Below, in pieces: positions 18,551 through 27,417 of a DNA stretch of 64,000 nt; position 1 is the stretch's first letter; the number at the start of each line of letters is the position of its first letter. Under the pieces are notes generated by a model. It ran no database searches and was not told the origin of the DNA. It worked only from the letters and a program-made list of their open reading frames with translations. The stretch spans positions 1,054,001 to 1,118,000 of the forward strand of contig NZ_JABTEX010000001.1 of assembly GCF_015711645.1 (NCBI RefSeq), in the 5' to 3' direction. The position numbers were made by a program, and so were the translations under genes. The stretch comes from Planomonospora sp. ID82291 (lineage in GTDB: Bacteria > Actinomycetota > Actinomycetes > Streptosporangiales > Streptosporangiaceae).

Positions 18551-20833
18551 TCAGCCGCAGTCGGCCATCGCGGGCCGCGCGTCCTCCCGCGTCGGGAAGT
18601 CGACGCCCGGGAAGTGCCCGTCGAGCATCTCCGTGATCCTGCCCTTCGCGTAGAGATCCTCGATCACCGCCCGGACGGCCCGGCAGGCGCGCTCGTCGCC
18701 CTTCTTCAGCGCCACCGCGTAGCGCTCGTCGGTGAGCTTCAGGCCGAGCACCCGCTTGGGGGTCGCCTCCCGCGCGGGGTCGGCGTATCCGGCCAGCACC
18801 AGGTCGTCGCCCGGGACCGCGTCGACCTCTCCGGTCCGGAGCTTGTCCATGCACTGGGCGTAGTTGTCGGCGGGGACCGGCGTGAGGCTGGGCACCGCGT
18901 CCCGCACCACGCCCACGGCGGCGCTCCCGGTCGGCGCGCACAGCCGCCGGTTCGCCAGACCGGCCCGGGAGACGATCGGCGAGTCGTCCTTGACGAGCAC
19001 GTCCACGTGGGCGAGGTAGTACGGCCCGGCGAACGCGACGTCGTCGCCCTCGTCGATCGGATAGGTCGCGATGACCAGGTCGACCTTCCCGCTCGCCAGC
19101 AGCTCCGGCCGGTCCTGCAGACGGGTGGCCTGGAAGGCGACGCCGTCGGCGGGCACCCCCAGCCTCCGGGCGATCTCCGTGGCGAGGTCCACCTCGAAGC
19201 CGGTCCACCTGCCGCCGCTCTGCAGCGCGATGCCGGGCAGGAAGTCCCGCATCCCGACGGTGAGCCGCTTCGTCGCGGCCGCCCGGTCCACGAGCGAGTC
19301 GCCCTTCCCCGCACCGGGCTCGCCGGTCGCCTCGGGCGTGGGCCCGGGTCCGGCCCCGGTGAGGAACGACGGGCGCCAGCCGGCGGCGTAGGCGGTCGCC
19401 GCGCCGCCGATCAGCAGCACCGCCACCGCCAGGGCGATCCAGCGCGCCCGGCGCGGACGCCCGGGCGCGCTCGGAGCCCCCGGCTCGTCGATCGGGACGG
19501 GCCGGGTCGCCTCCCAGCCCGGGGACGCGGCGTCCGCGGGCGGCGGCCGGTCGAACCGCCCGGGACCCGAGGGGTGGGACGGGCGGTACGGCCCCGCCGG
19601 GTCGGAGGCGTACGGCGTGGACCGCTCGGGAGCGTACGGCCCCGCCGGGTCGGAGGCGTACGGCGTGGACCGCTCGGGAGCGTACGGCCCCGCCGGGTCG
19701 GAGGCGTACGGCGGGAGGTGGTCGTGCCGGGCGGCCGGGGCCAGAGGCCGGAGGCGCGGGTCGCGGATCCCCGTGGAGGGGACGGGCGGCTGCGGACGCG
19801 TCCCGGGGACGCGCAGGACGCTGGTGGCCTCACCGGCCTCCTCCTCCCCCTCCGCGTCGCCGCCCGGCGTCCCGGCGGAGCCCTCCGCCGGGCCCTGCCC
19901 CGTCGGCGCGAGCCCCTCCGCCGGACGGGTCCCCGTCTCGCGATCGGGCCCCGTGGAGGCCCGCGCCGCCGGGCTGGCGAGCTGCACGCCCTGGGTGAGC
20001 ACCGCCGGGGAGGCGCTGCCCGCCTCGGGGCGGCCGAGCAGGCGCAGCAGGAGCTGATCGGCCGAGGGCCGGGCGGCGGGGTCCTTGGCCAGCGCCGCCC
20101 GGACCGCACCGCGCAGCGGCTCCGGCATCATGCCGACGTCGACCTCCTGGGTCAGGATGCGGCTCAGCACGACCGCGATGGAGTCACCGCCGAAGGTCGT
20201 CTCGCCGGTCGCCGCGAACGCGATGGTCGCCCCCCAGGCGAACACGTCGGTGTGCGGCCCGACGTCGTCCCCGGCGATCTGCTCGGGAGCCATGTAGGCG
20301 GGAGTGCCGACGGCCCGGCTGGTGATCGTCCCGGTGGAGTCGATGATCCGGGCGATGCCGAAGTCGACCACGCGGGGGCCGTCGGCGGCCATGAGCACGT
20401 TGTCGGGCTTGAGGTCCCGGTGCACGATCGAGGCGTGGTGGATCGCGGTGAGCGCGGTGGCCGTGCCGACCGCCAGCCGCTGCAGCGGGGCGCCCCGGAG
20501 CGGGCCGCCGGCCTCCACGACCTGCCGTAGCGACCTGCCCTCGATGTACTCGCTGGCGATGTAGGGGGTGTCGCCCTCCAGGTCGACGGCGACGACGGCC
20601 GCCGTGCAGAACGAGGCGACCCGCTGCGCCGCCCGCGCCTCACGCGCGAACCGCGACCGGGCGATCGTGTCGCCGGAGAACTTCACGTGCAGCAGCTTGA
20701 TCGCCACCCGCTCCCCGGCGGCGTCCGTTCCCAGGTAGACGACCCCCTGGCCGCCCTCCCCGATCCGCCCGACGACGCGGAACGGGCCGAGCTGGCGCGG
20801 CTCCCCCGCTCCCAGTGGCTCGATCTGCGGCAT
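18551..20833 (-). CDS. Membrane Ser/Thr protein kinase fused to an extracellular solute-binding domain
   Basis: A 760-residue sensor kinase. Residues ~16-275 form a Hanks-type kinase: glycine loop GRIGEGGQGVVYLG, ATP Lys in VAIKLLH, catalytic HRDLKPDN, DFGIA, and GTPAYMAPEQ. A long Pro/Ser-rich juxtamembrane linker (about 280-460) contains a 16-residue repeat (YASDPAGPYAPERSTP). One membrane helix follows at ~465-486 (WIALAVAVLLIGGAATAYAA). The outer C-terminal ~240 residues are a family 3 periplasmic-type solute-binding domain (TVGMRDFLPGIALQSGGRW, GFEVDLATEIARRLG, KVDLVIATYPI), which in ABC systems binds amino acids. The kinase should respond to an external small ligand. Convergent with padR (15-base gap). 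Confidence 0.92.
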   Translation of the reverse strand: MPQIEPLGAGEPRQLGPFRVVGRIGEGGQGVVYLGTDAAGERVAIKLLHVKFSGDTIARSRFAREARAAQRVASFCTAAVVAVDLEGDTPYIASEYIEGRSLRQVVEAGGPLRGAPLQRLAVGTATALTAIHHASIVHRDLKPDNVLMAADGPRVVDFGIARIIDSTGTITSRAVGTPAYMAPEQIAGDDVGPHTDVFAWGATIAFAATGETTFGGDSIAVVLSRILTQEVDVGMMPEPLRGAVRAALAKDPAARPSADQLLLRLLGRPEAGSASPAVLTQGVQLASPAARASTGPDRETGTRPAEGLAPTGQGPAEGSAGTPGGDAEGEEEAGEATSVLRVPGTRPQPPVPSTGIRDPRLRPLAPAARHDHLPPYASDPAGPYAPERSTPYASDPAGPYAPERSTPYASDPAGPYRPSHPSGPGRFDRPPPADAASPGWEATRPVPIDEPGAPSAPGRPRRARWIALAVAVLLIGGAATAYAAGWRPSFLTGAGPGPTPEATGEPGAGKGDSLVDRAAATKRLTVGMRDFLPGIALQSGGRWTGFEVDLATEIARRLGVPADGVAFQATRLQDRPELLASGKVDLVIATYPIDEGDDVAFAGPYYLAHVDVLVKDDSPIVSRAGLANRRLCAPTGSAAVGVVRDAVPSLTPVPADNYAQCMDKLRTGEVDAVPGDDLVLAGYADPAREATPKRVLGLKLTDERYAVALKKGDERACRAVRAVIEDLYAKGRITEMLDGHFPGVDFPTREDARPAMADCG
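19587..19712 (-). repeat. 48-bp in-frame tandem repeat in the kinase linker
   Basis: Two full identical 48-bp units (19587-19634, 19635-19682) and 30 bases of a third. They encode the 16-residue repeats of the cytoplasmic linker. Multiples of 48 bases keep the frame, so linker length may vary between strains. Confidence 0.85.
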
Positions 20834-21111
20834 CTTCGTCCCTACGGTCTCGCCCGGTTCCGATGGGAAAAACTTTACGGCCCGGCAGAGGCCCGTCCCC
20901 CCGCGTCACCCCCACGTGACCGCGCCGCGCCCGGTCCCGCCGCTGCGATCTCCGGCTGCCTTCCAGACCGGGTGGCGACGACGGGGACGCACGGACAGGG
21001 ACACACCGGTACTCTTCCAACCGGCCGACTATAGACAATCGTCCCGATTTGGCGCTCCGGTCACCCGGATCGCTACCGTTTGATCTCCCCAACCATGCGG
21101 AGTAAGGCCCA

Positions 21112-22743
21112 ATGCGCCGATACATCGGTTTTCGCGACTTCGTCCAGCGCGATCAGCGTTCCCTCGTCGGCACCGGACTCCTGCTCACCGGCAGTCACGA
21201 GCAGGCCATCCGGCTGGCCCTGCGCGCCTATCGCACGGTGGGCCTGGCCTGGCCTCCCACGCCGTGGGAGAACCCCGCCACGCACGCCCACACGGCGCTC
21301 TACCGCGCCTTCCTCCGCAGGCCGACCGCCGCCGGCGCCACCGCCCTGGTCCGGCTCCCGCCGCGCCGCCGCCTCATCGCCGTCGCCTGCCTCCACGACG
21401 GCAGGACGCCCGAGGAGATGGCCGACGTCCTCGGCCTGCCCGTGGAGACCGTGGAGGCGGAGCTCACCGAGGCGCTCGACACCCTCACCAAGGGGGACCG
21501 CACGCGCCTGGTCAACCGGTTCGCCACGCAGGCGGGCGAGGCCTCCGTCCCCGACCTGTCCGACCGGTCGCTGGCGGACCTGCGCGGCCGCGGCAGGCGC
21601 AGGGCCCTGCTGACGGCCGCCGCCCTCACCCTGCTGGTCGGGTTCATCGTCATGCTGACCCCGCAGGGCCAGGTGTGGACCACCGCGCTGGCCGCGGGCG
21701 ACCGCGGGTCCGGCGCCTCGGCCGCGGTCCCGCAGTCCGCCACGGCCTCCCCCGGGCCGTCCGCCTCCGGATCGCCGTCCGCCGCGTCCTCTGAGCCCTC
21801 TGAGTCCTCTGCGTCCTCTGCGTCCTCCGCGGAGCCCTCCCGGGGAGAGTCCGCCCAGCCCGCCGTCCCCGCCGCGTGGAAGGCGCCGCGCACGTCCTAC
21901 GTGATCCGCTACGCGGTTCCCGGCGAGTGCCGGGGCGCGCGTCCCGCGACGCCCGCCCCGGGCAAGGTCCTCTGCGCGGGCTGGACCCTGACGCTCACCT
22001 CCGACCACCCGCCGAAGGACCGCCTCGATCTCCCGAAGGCGTCCTGCACGCCGAGGCCCTGCAGGGCCACGCTCCACGTCCCCGACGCGGCCCAGGAGTC
22101 GGGGCACGGCGCTGACGGCCGCCGAGAGCCCGGACCGGCCGTCAGCCGGGACGGCCGCCGCCTCGCCTACCTCAGCGCGGCGGAGCTCCGGTACGTCGCG
22201 CACGACCTGCCGAGCGGGACGAAGCGCTACCTGTCCCCCGTGCTCACCCCCGCCGACGTCGCGGGCACCTCCGTCGCCGTCTCCCCGGACGGCCGCCACT
22301 TCACCGTGCGCCTGGCCGACCGGCGGCTCCGGACCGACTTCGCCACCGGCGCGACCGCACCCGTGCCCGCCGCGGAGACGACGCCCGTGGAGAAGTCCGC
22401 GGGCTGGCTCGACGAGGAGTACCCCGCCTGGACGGGCTCCCCCGGCGGGAGGTACGCGGCGGTCGCCGTCCCGGGAGAACCCGGCAACGACAGCCTCCAC
22501 ATCGTGGACGCCGCCTCCCGGCGGGTCGTCAGGCGCCTGCCGCTGCCACCGCTCGGCGAGCCCGTCTCGGCCGAGGCCGTGCAGTGGCTGAGCGCCCGCG
22601 AGGTCGTCGTCGAGCTGACCGGCCGGACCAGCCGGGACATCCTGGGCTTCTACCGGGTCGACGTGCGCAACGGCCGGATGCACCGGCTGGCCGGGCTCCC
22701 CGCCGACGGCCGGATCGCCATCGGCGCGGTCGCGGACCGGTGA
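21112..22743 (+). CDS. Sigma-factor-like domain fused to a membrane-anchored propeller-type protein
   Basis: A 543-residue fusion. Residues ~5-65 (FRDFVQRDQRSLVGTGLLLT, GSHEQAIRLALRAYRTVGLA) align by eye with region 2 of SigE-family ECF sigma factors, and ~80-130 (LPPRRRLIAVACLHDGRTPE, EMADVLGLPVETVEAELTEA) with region 4. The acidic residues usual in region 2 are missing, so the domain may be degenerate. One helix follows (~165-185, RALLTAAALTLLVGFIVMLT), then a Ser/Glu-rich linker, a Cys pair ending CAGW, and an extracytoplasmic WD40/TolB-like part (VSRDGRRLAYLSAAELRYVA; VAVSPDGRHFTVR). GGAG and AAGG precede the ATG. First of a cluster of related proteins; function unknown. Confidence 0.75.
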   Translation: MRRYIGFRDFVQRDQRSLVGTGLLLTGSHEQAIRLALRAYRTVGLAWPPTPWENPATHAHTALYRAFLRRPTAAGATALVRLPPRRRLIAVACLHDGRTPEEMADVLGLPVETVEAELTEALDTLTKGDRTRLVNRFATQAGEASVPDLSDRSLADLRGRGRRRALLTAAALTLLVGFIVMLTPQGQVWTTALAAGDRGSGASAAVPQSATASPGPSASGSPSAASSEPSESSASSASSAEPSRGESAQPAVPAAWKAPRTSYVIRYAVPGECRGARPATPAPGKVLCAGWTLTLTSDHPPKDRLDLPKASCTPRPCRATLHVPDAAQESGHGADGRREPGPAVSRDGRRLAYLSAAELRYVAHDLPSGTKRYLSPVLTPADVAGTSVAVSPDGRHFTVRLADRRLRTDFATGATAPVPAAETTPVEKSAGWLDEEYPAWTGSPGGRYAAVAVPGEPGNDSLHIVDAASRRVVRRLPLPPLGEPVSAEAVQWLSAREVVVELTGRTSRDILGFYRVDVRNGRMHRLAGLPADGRIAIGAVADR

Positions 22744-22808
22744 CCCTCCAGCCGCGGAGCAGTGACCCCGCGGCCCGGAGCGGAGGGACGGGCCCGGCGC
22801 CCCGTCCC

Positions 22809-22907
22809 GGACTCCGCGGACCCGCAGGCGGACGTCACCTGCCCGGCGCCCTCAGCGCCCCTCCATCCTGGACTCCGCGAACTCGCACGCGGACGTCACC
22901 GGCCCGG
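22809..22907 (-). repeat. Imperfect duplication of the 3' end of the adjacent membrane-protein gene
   Basis: 38 bases at 22870-22907, inside the gene, recur at 22809-22846 just past its stop with four mismatches. The copy would encode VTSACGSAES against VTSACEFAES in the gene. It is another case of repeat growth at a gene end in this window. Confidence 0.8.
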
Positions 22908-23406
22908 TGATCCACCGTAATCCGTCCTCGGCGAAGGGCACGTCCGTCTCCGCCGTCCCCCACCACCGCTCCACCCGGACCCGCAGATCGATCACCTCGG
23001 GGGCCGTCCCGCAGTCGGTGACGGCGTAGGCGAGCGTCAGCGTCAGCTTCTTCCCCGGTTCGATCACCTGGGGGAGGCGCACACCGGCCGAGCGCAGCCT
23101 CAGCCCCGGGCTCGACCCCGACACGGCCGTGACGGTGACCGGCAGGCGGCCGTCGTTGACGACGGTCCGCTCCTCCTCGACGAGCACGTCGGGCCGCCCG
23201 AGGCCGTCCGTCCGCGTCTGTCCCCGATGACCCGACGAGAACGCCGAGAGCCGGGGCGCCACCGCGCCCGAGTCCCAGGCGATCAGGCCCGCGACGACCA
23301 GGACCAGGCCCGCGCAGCCCGCGGCCGCGAACCGGCGCCGGTCGCGCGGGGTGAGCGCCCCGGCCTTCGCGTCCCACTGCGCCAGGACGGGATTGGACAT
23401 CACCAC
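22852..23406 (-). CDS. Hypothetical single-pass membrane protein
   Basis: A 184-residue protein not assigned to a family. A short basic cytoplasmic N-terminus (about 25 residues) is followed by one helix (FAAAGCAGLVLVVAGLIAWD) and an extracytoplasmic beta-rich domain (VLVEEERTVVNDGRLPVTVT, KKLTLTLAYAVTDCG) resembling an immunoglobulin-like or LEA-like sandwich, with two outer Cys that could pair. In-frame alternative starts at 23400 (MSNPV) or 23406 are both possible. It is wedged, on the opposite strand, between the sigma-propeller gene and the 599-residue propeller gene, and is divergent from the latter. Function unknown. Confidence 0.65.
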   Translation of the reverse strand: MVMSNPVLAQWDAKAGALTPRDRRRFAAAGCAGLVLVVAGLIAWDSGAVAPRLSAFSSGHRGQTRTDGLGRPDVLVEEERTVVNDGRLPVTVTAVSGSSPGLRLRSAGVRLPQVIEPGKKLTLTLAYAVTDCGTAPEVIDLRVRVERWWGTAETDVPFAEDGLRWITGPVTSACEFAESRMEGR

Positions 23407-23467
23407 AGACCCCTTACCTCCCGATAATTGATCATGTTAGATTTCCGGCTCGGGCGGAAGGGGGACC

Positions 23468-25267
23468 GTGCTGCCGATCGCGCTCGTACTCGCTCCGATC
23501 GTCCTGATCGTCGTGCCGCCGCTCACGGACCTGGTCGAGCCGCGGCAGATCGAGCGGTTCGCCCTCCGCCAGGGCCTCGTGCTCACCCCGTCCAACGGCG
23601 ACCGCGTCCTGACCTACCTGCGCGTCACCCGCCGCTGGCGCGCCCTCGGCCTGGGCTTCGGCCTGCTCGCCCTCCTCGCCGGGTTCACCGCCGAGTCGAT
23701 GACGATCAGCCCGTTCCTCCCGTTCCTCCCGTTCCTCCCGTTCCTCGGCTGGTTCACCGGCGTCCTGGTGGCGGAGGCGCGGCTGGCGCGGGCCAGGCCG
23801 GCCGGGCGCGCGGGCCTCGGCCTGCGGCTGGTCCCCCGGGGAGTGACCCTGCTGTGGGCCCTGAGCGCGGTGACCGCGGGAGCCCTGGCCTGCCATGGGG
23901 TGGCCCGGTACCTGAGATTCGGCGCGGACGCCGCCGCCCTGCCGTGGACCGCCGTCACGGCCGCCGCGGTGGCGGCCGTACCGGTCCTGCTCCGGGGGCT
24001 GCGGACGCGGCCGCTGCCCGACGAGCCGGCCGACCGGGTGGCGGCGGAGGTCGCCGCCCGGTCCCGGTCCGCGCACGCGCTGGCGACCGGAGGGGCGGTG
24101 GCCGCCCTGTGGTGCGGGTTCCGGAGCACGGCGCCGGACCCGCCGGACGCGATCAGAGCGCTCTTCCTCCTGACAAGCCTGGTGGTGCCGTTCGTCGCCC
24201 TGGCCATGGGCACCCACTCGTGGCGGCCCGTCCCGCGCCCGCACCGGGGACGCCGGTGGGCGGCTCCCGCGACCGCCCTCGCGGCGGTCGCCGCGGCCGT
24301 CGCGACGGGCGTCGCGCTCGCCTGGTCCGTCCCGGCCCCGCCGCCTCCCGACGCCGTCGCCTGGACCGCTCCCAAGGGCCACGAGGAGACCTCCTCCCGG
24401 CCGATCGGCCACGCGGCGCTGCCGAAGTGCGGCACCCGCCTGACCTTCCGGAGGTGCACGGCCTGGGAGCTGTTCTCCGTGGACGACGGGCCCGACGACC
24501 CGGGCGACTCGGTCATGGCCCTGCAGGCCGCGACGTTCGCCGGACGGCGGGGGCCGCTGCCCCGCCCCGCGCCGTTCGCGCTCAGCGGCGACGGCTTCCA
24601 CGCCGTCTACCTGCACTCCCGGACCCGGCGGATGGTCCACCACGACCTGCGCACCGGGGCCCGCCACGACCTCACCGGCCCGCTGACCGACGCGGAGCTG
24701 CCGGTGCCGGTGCTCTCCCACGACGGCCGCCTCGTCACCCTCACCACCGCCCGGCCCGGGACGGGCACGACCCTCCTGGCGGGCACCGGCGGCGGGCGGG
24801 GCGTGCGGGTGCCCGGGATCGCGCGGGTGCTCGGCGTCGGTCCGCGGGGGTTCACCGCGGTCACCGCGCCCGAGGGCGGCCGGGCCGAGCTGGTCACCGT
24901 CGATCCGGCCGGCGCCGTGCGCACGCGGGCGCCCTTCGATCCGGAGGCGGTCGCCGGGCTCTTCCCCGACGGGCGCCGCCTGCTGATCCTGACCCGGGAC
25001 GGCGAGGCCGCGACGGTGGACCCGGCCACCGGCACGACCACCCGCCGGGTGCGGATCCGGGCCGCGCTCACCGAGGACGGCCACGCCCCGGAGCTGCTCG
25101 GCTGGGACGCGCGCGGCCGCTTCCTGGCCAGGCTCGATCTCGACGACGCCGGTGACGACGACCTCCGCCTGGTCGACCCGGCCACCGGCAAGACCTCCGA
25201 GGCGCCGGGGGTCGGCCCGGTGGAGAGCCACCGGTTCCCCGTCATCGGCAAGGTCGACCCCTGGTGA
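23468..25267 (+). CDS. Polytopic membrane protein with extracytoplasmic propeller-type domain
   Basis: A 599-residue protein. The first ~280 residues hold about six hydrophobic segments (LPIALVLAPIVLIVVPPLTD at the N-terminus). The rest is an extracytoplasmic domain with a Cys pair (LPKCGTRLTFRRCTAW) and WD40/TolB-like blades (LSGDGFHAVYLHSRTRRMVH; LVTVDPAGAV). The same Cys-Cys-x-Trp module occurs in both flanking propeller proteins, so these are paralogues. A GTG start at 23468 has GGAAGGGGG upstream. A (PFL)n run near residue 85 is encoded by a perfect 9-bp microsatellite. It overlaps the next gene by four bases (GTGA), indicating translational coupling. Confidence 0.75.
   Translation: MLPIALVLAPIVLIVVPPLTDLVEPRQIERFALRQGLVLTPSNGDRVLTYLRVTRRWRALGLGFGLLALLAGFTAESMTISPFLPFLPFLPFLGWFTGVLVAEARLARARPAGRAGLGLRLVPRGVTLLWALSAVTAGALACHGVARYLRFGADAAALPWTAVTAAAVAAVPVLLRGLRTRPLPDEPADRVAAEVAARSRSAHALATGGAVAALWCGFRSTAPDPPDAIRALFLLTSLVVPFVALAMGTHSWRPVPRPHRGRRWAAPATALAAVAAAVATGVALAWSVPAPPPPDAVAWTAPKGHEETSSRPIGHAALPKCGTRLTFRRCTAWELFSVDDGPDDPGDSVMALQAATFAGRRGPLPRPAPFALSGDGFHAVYLHSRTRRMVHHDLRTGARHDLTGPLTDAELPVPVLSHDGRLVTLTTARPGTGTTLLAGTGGGRGVRVPGIARVLGVGPRGFTAVTAPEGGRAELVTVDPAGAVRTRAPFDPEAVAGLFPDGRRLLILTRDGEAATVDPATGTTTRRVRIRAALTEDGHAPELLGWDARGRFLARLDLDDAGDDDLRLVDPATGKTSEAPGVGPVESHRFPVIGKVDPW
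23711..23746 (+). repeat. 9-bp coding microsatellite (CCGTTCCTC x4)
   Basis: Four perfect copies of CCGTTCCTC encode the PFLPFLPFLPFL run in a membrane segment. Copy-number change would alter the helix by three residues without shifting the frame. Confidence 0.9.
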
Positions 25268-27237
25268 CCGCGCCCTGGGGCCCGTGGCGCCGGAATCGCT
25301 GGGCGGTCGCCGTCCTGGCCGCGCTCGGTCTGGTGATCGGCCTGGCCCTGGCCCTCCGCCCGGACTCCGGACCGGACGGCCCCCGCCCGCTGACCGGCCC
25401 CTGGGAGCCTCCGCCGCTCCCGGTGACCGTCAGCCACGCCTGGTGGGAGCAGTGCCCGTACCGCTTCGGCCCCGAGCATGCCCCCCACTGCTCCGGCTGG
25501 CAGCTGGCCGTACGGTCCGCAGAACCCGTCGCGGGCGCGAGGCCGGTCGGGGGGAGCGAGGGCCTGTGGCGGATCGAGGTGCCCGATGCCGCCGCGTACC
25601 TGTCCGGCGACGACGGGACGCGGCGGATCTGGACCCCGTTCCGGGTGAGCACCGACGGTCGCCGGGTCGCCTACCTCAGCGCGACCGGAGGGCGCTTCGT
25701 CGCCCACGACCTCGCGAGCGGCAGGAGGATCGAGCTCGATCCGGGGCTGCTGGACGGCCTGTCCGCGCAGGACCGCCTCGACCTGCACGTCTCCGGGGAC
25801 GGCCGGTTCTTCTCCGCGGCCCGCCTGGGCGGAGAACCCGAGGTCTACCTCACCGACTTCGAGACGGGGCTCGCCAGGCGGCTGGAAGGCGTCTGCGAGG
25901 TCCTCAGCCTGGGCCGGGACGCCCGCGAGATCGTCGGCTTCCCCTGCCACGGCGGGGAGGGCGACCCCGAAGAAGGGGAAGGGAGCCCCGCCGAAGGAGA
26001 GGACAGGCCGTGGGCGCTCTTCGACCGGGACGGCACGCGTCTTCGCGGCGTCCCCGGCGAGGCCCGCCACACCGGCGTGCACTCCGACGTCACCCGGGGC
26101 CACGCCCTCGTCTCGGCGGACGGCCAGCGGTCGGCCGGTCTCTACTGGGGGGCATTCCGCGCCTACGGTACGGATCTCCCGGACCTGGGCGACGTCCTCA
26201 CCGTCAGGAGCCTACGGTCGGGCCGGATCCTGCGGAACGTCCGGCTGCCCGGCGCCACGACTCCCTGGAGCCTTCAGGGCATGGCCGGCGACCGCGCGGT
26301 GCTGCAGCGCACCGACGACGAGGTCCACCTGGTGGACCTCGTCACCGGCGGGATCCACCAGGTGCTGGACACGCCTCCGGACTCCCGGATGGCGGTCGTC
26401 TTCGGTGCCCCGGCGACGAGACCGGTGGCTCCGCCGCCCATGCCGTCCGGCGGCCCGCCCGCGACCTCCCCGCCGGCAGGCGTGCTCTCCGGGTGCACCG
26501 GCGACCCGTGCGAACGCTGGCACCTGGCGACGGACGCCGTGCCGGTCCCGCCCTCGCCGGGGGCCCTGCCCGTGCCCGGCCTGTTCGCGGTCAGCCGTGA
26601 CGGCCGTCACCTGGCCTACGGGCGTACGCAGGATCTGCGCCTGGTCGTCCACGACCTGAGGACAGGGAGGGCGGTCCCCGCCTCGGACCCGCTCGACCCC
26701 GACATCGACTTCACCGACCGGCGCGGCCCCCTCTTCACCCCGGACGGCCGCCGTCTGGCGTTCCAACCGGCGCAGGGCCGGCCGGTCCAGATGACCGACC
26801 TCCGGACGGGGCGGCGGTCGCGGTTCCGCGTCGGTCCCGGCGACACCCTCATCGGCTGGACACCGACCGGGCCGGTGGTCCACCGGGTCACGGCCGCCGA
26901 GGACGGGCCCTACGAGAGCGAGCTGCGCTTCCTCTCCCCCGGCGGCAAGCGCCTGCGGACCGTCCGCACGGACGAGTGGCCGGGCAACCCGCCCTCCGGC
27001 GTCTCCCCCGACGGGCGCAGGGTCGTCGCTTCGAACGGCGAGGAGGAACCGGTGATCGTCGACGTCGCGACCGGGCGCGAGGTCCGGCGCGACATCACCC
27101 CGTACGGCGGCTGGCGCCACTGGGTCTTCCAGGGCTGGGTCACCTCGGACGAGATCCTGGTCAGGACCGAGGAGAGCGCGACGCGCGAGTACGGCGTGCT
27201 GCCCCTCTCCACCGGCGAGCTGGAGACGCTCCGGTGA
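25264..27237 (+). CDS. Membrane-anchored protein with two propeller-type modules
   Basis: A 657-residue protein: short N-terminus, one helix (AVAVLAALGLVIGLALAL, ~15-35), then an extracytoplasmic region in which the module found once in each neighbouring paralogue occurs twice. The first Cys pair is WWEQCPYRFGPEHAPHCSGW; the second, about halfway, is LSGCTGDPCERW. Blade motifs are clear (VSTDGRRVAYLSATGGRFVA; VSRDGRHLAYGRTQDLRLVV; SPDGRRVVASNG). The GTG start overlaps the preceding stop as GTGA, so the two genes are one transcription unit. Likely function is sensing or scaffolding outside the membrane with the sigma-like paralogue, but that is inference. Confidence 0.75.
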   Translation: MTAPWGPWRRNRWAVAVLAALGLVIGLALALRPDSGPDGPRPLTGPWEPPPLPVTVSHAWWEQCPYRFGPEHAPHCSGWQLAVRSAEPVAGARPVGGSEGLWRIEVPDAAAYLSGDDGTRRIWTPFRVSTDGRRVAYLSATGGRFVAHDLASGRRIELDPGLLDGLSAQDRLDLHVSGDGRFFSAARLGGEPEVYLTDFETGLARRLEGVCEVLSLGRDAREIVGFPCHGGEGDPEEGEGSPAEGEDRPWALFDRDGTRLRGVPGEARHTGVHSDVTRGHALVSADGQRSAGLYWGAFRAYGTDLPDLGDVLTVRSLRSGRILRNVRLPGATTPWSLQGMAGDRAVLQRTDDEVHLVDLVTGGIHQVLDTPPDSRMAVVFGAPATRPVAPPPMPSGGPPATSPPAGVLSGCTGDPCERWHLATDAVPVPPSPGALPVPGLFAVSRDGRHLAYGRTQDLRLVVHDLRTGRAVPASDPLDPDIDFTDRRGPLFTPDGRRLAFQPAQGRPVQMTDLRTGRRSRFRVGPGDTLIGWTPTGPVVHRVTAAEDGPYESELRFLSPGGKRLRTVRTDEWPGNPPSGVSPDGRRVVASNGEEEPVIVDVATGREVRRDITPYGGWRHWVFQGWVTSDEILVRTEESATREYGVLPLSTGELETLR

Positions 27238-27336
27238 GCGCGCCCCGGCCCGGACGGACGGGCTGAACGGGGCCGCACGGAGCGGCCGGGTCGAACGGGA
27301 CGGAACAGCCGGAGGGCAGGAAGGGCCGGGCAAGCG

Positions 27337-27367
27337 GGAGGGGGCCGCCCGGCGGGCGGCCCCCTCC
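27337..27367. terminator. Strong bidirectional hairpin between the propeller operon and icd
   Basis: A 14-bp perfect stem (GGAGGGGGCCGCCC with its complement) and a 3-base loop in the convergent gap between the 657-residue gene (plus strand) and icd (minus strand). It can serve both transcripts. Confidence 0.85.
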
Positions 27368-27417
27368 TGTGCTGCCGGGGGACGGTCAGGCCGTCCCTCC
27401 CCCGAGGCGGAAGGCGG

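Noticed and set aside
23428-25155. Alternative-frame open reading over the 599-residue propeller gene
   Set aside because: Arg/Pro/Gly-rich with no motifs; the other frame has membrane segments, a good ribosome site and paralogues on both sides.
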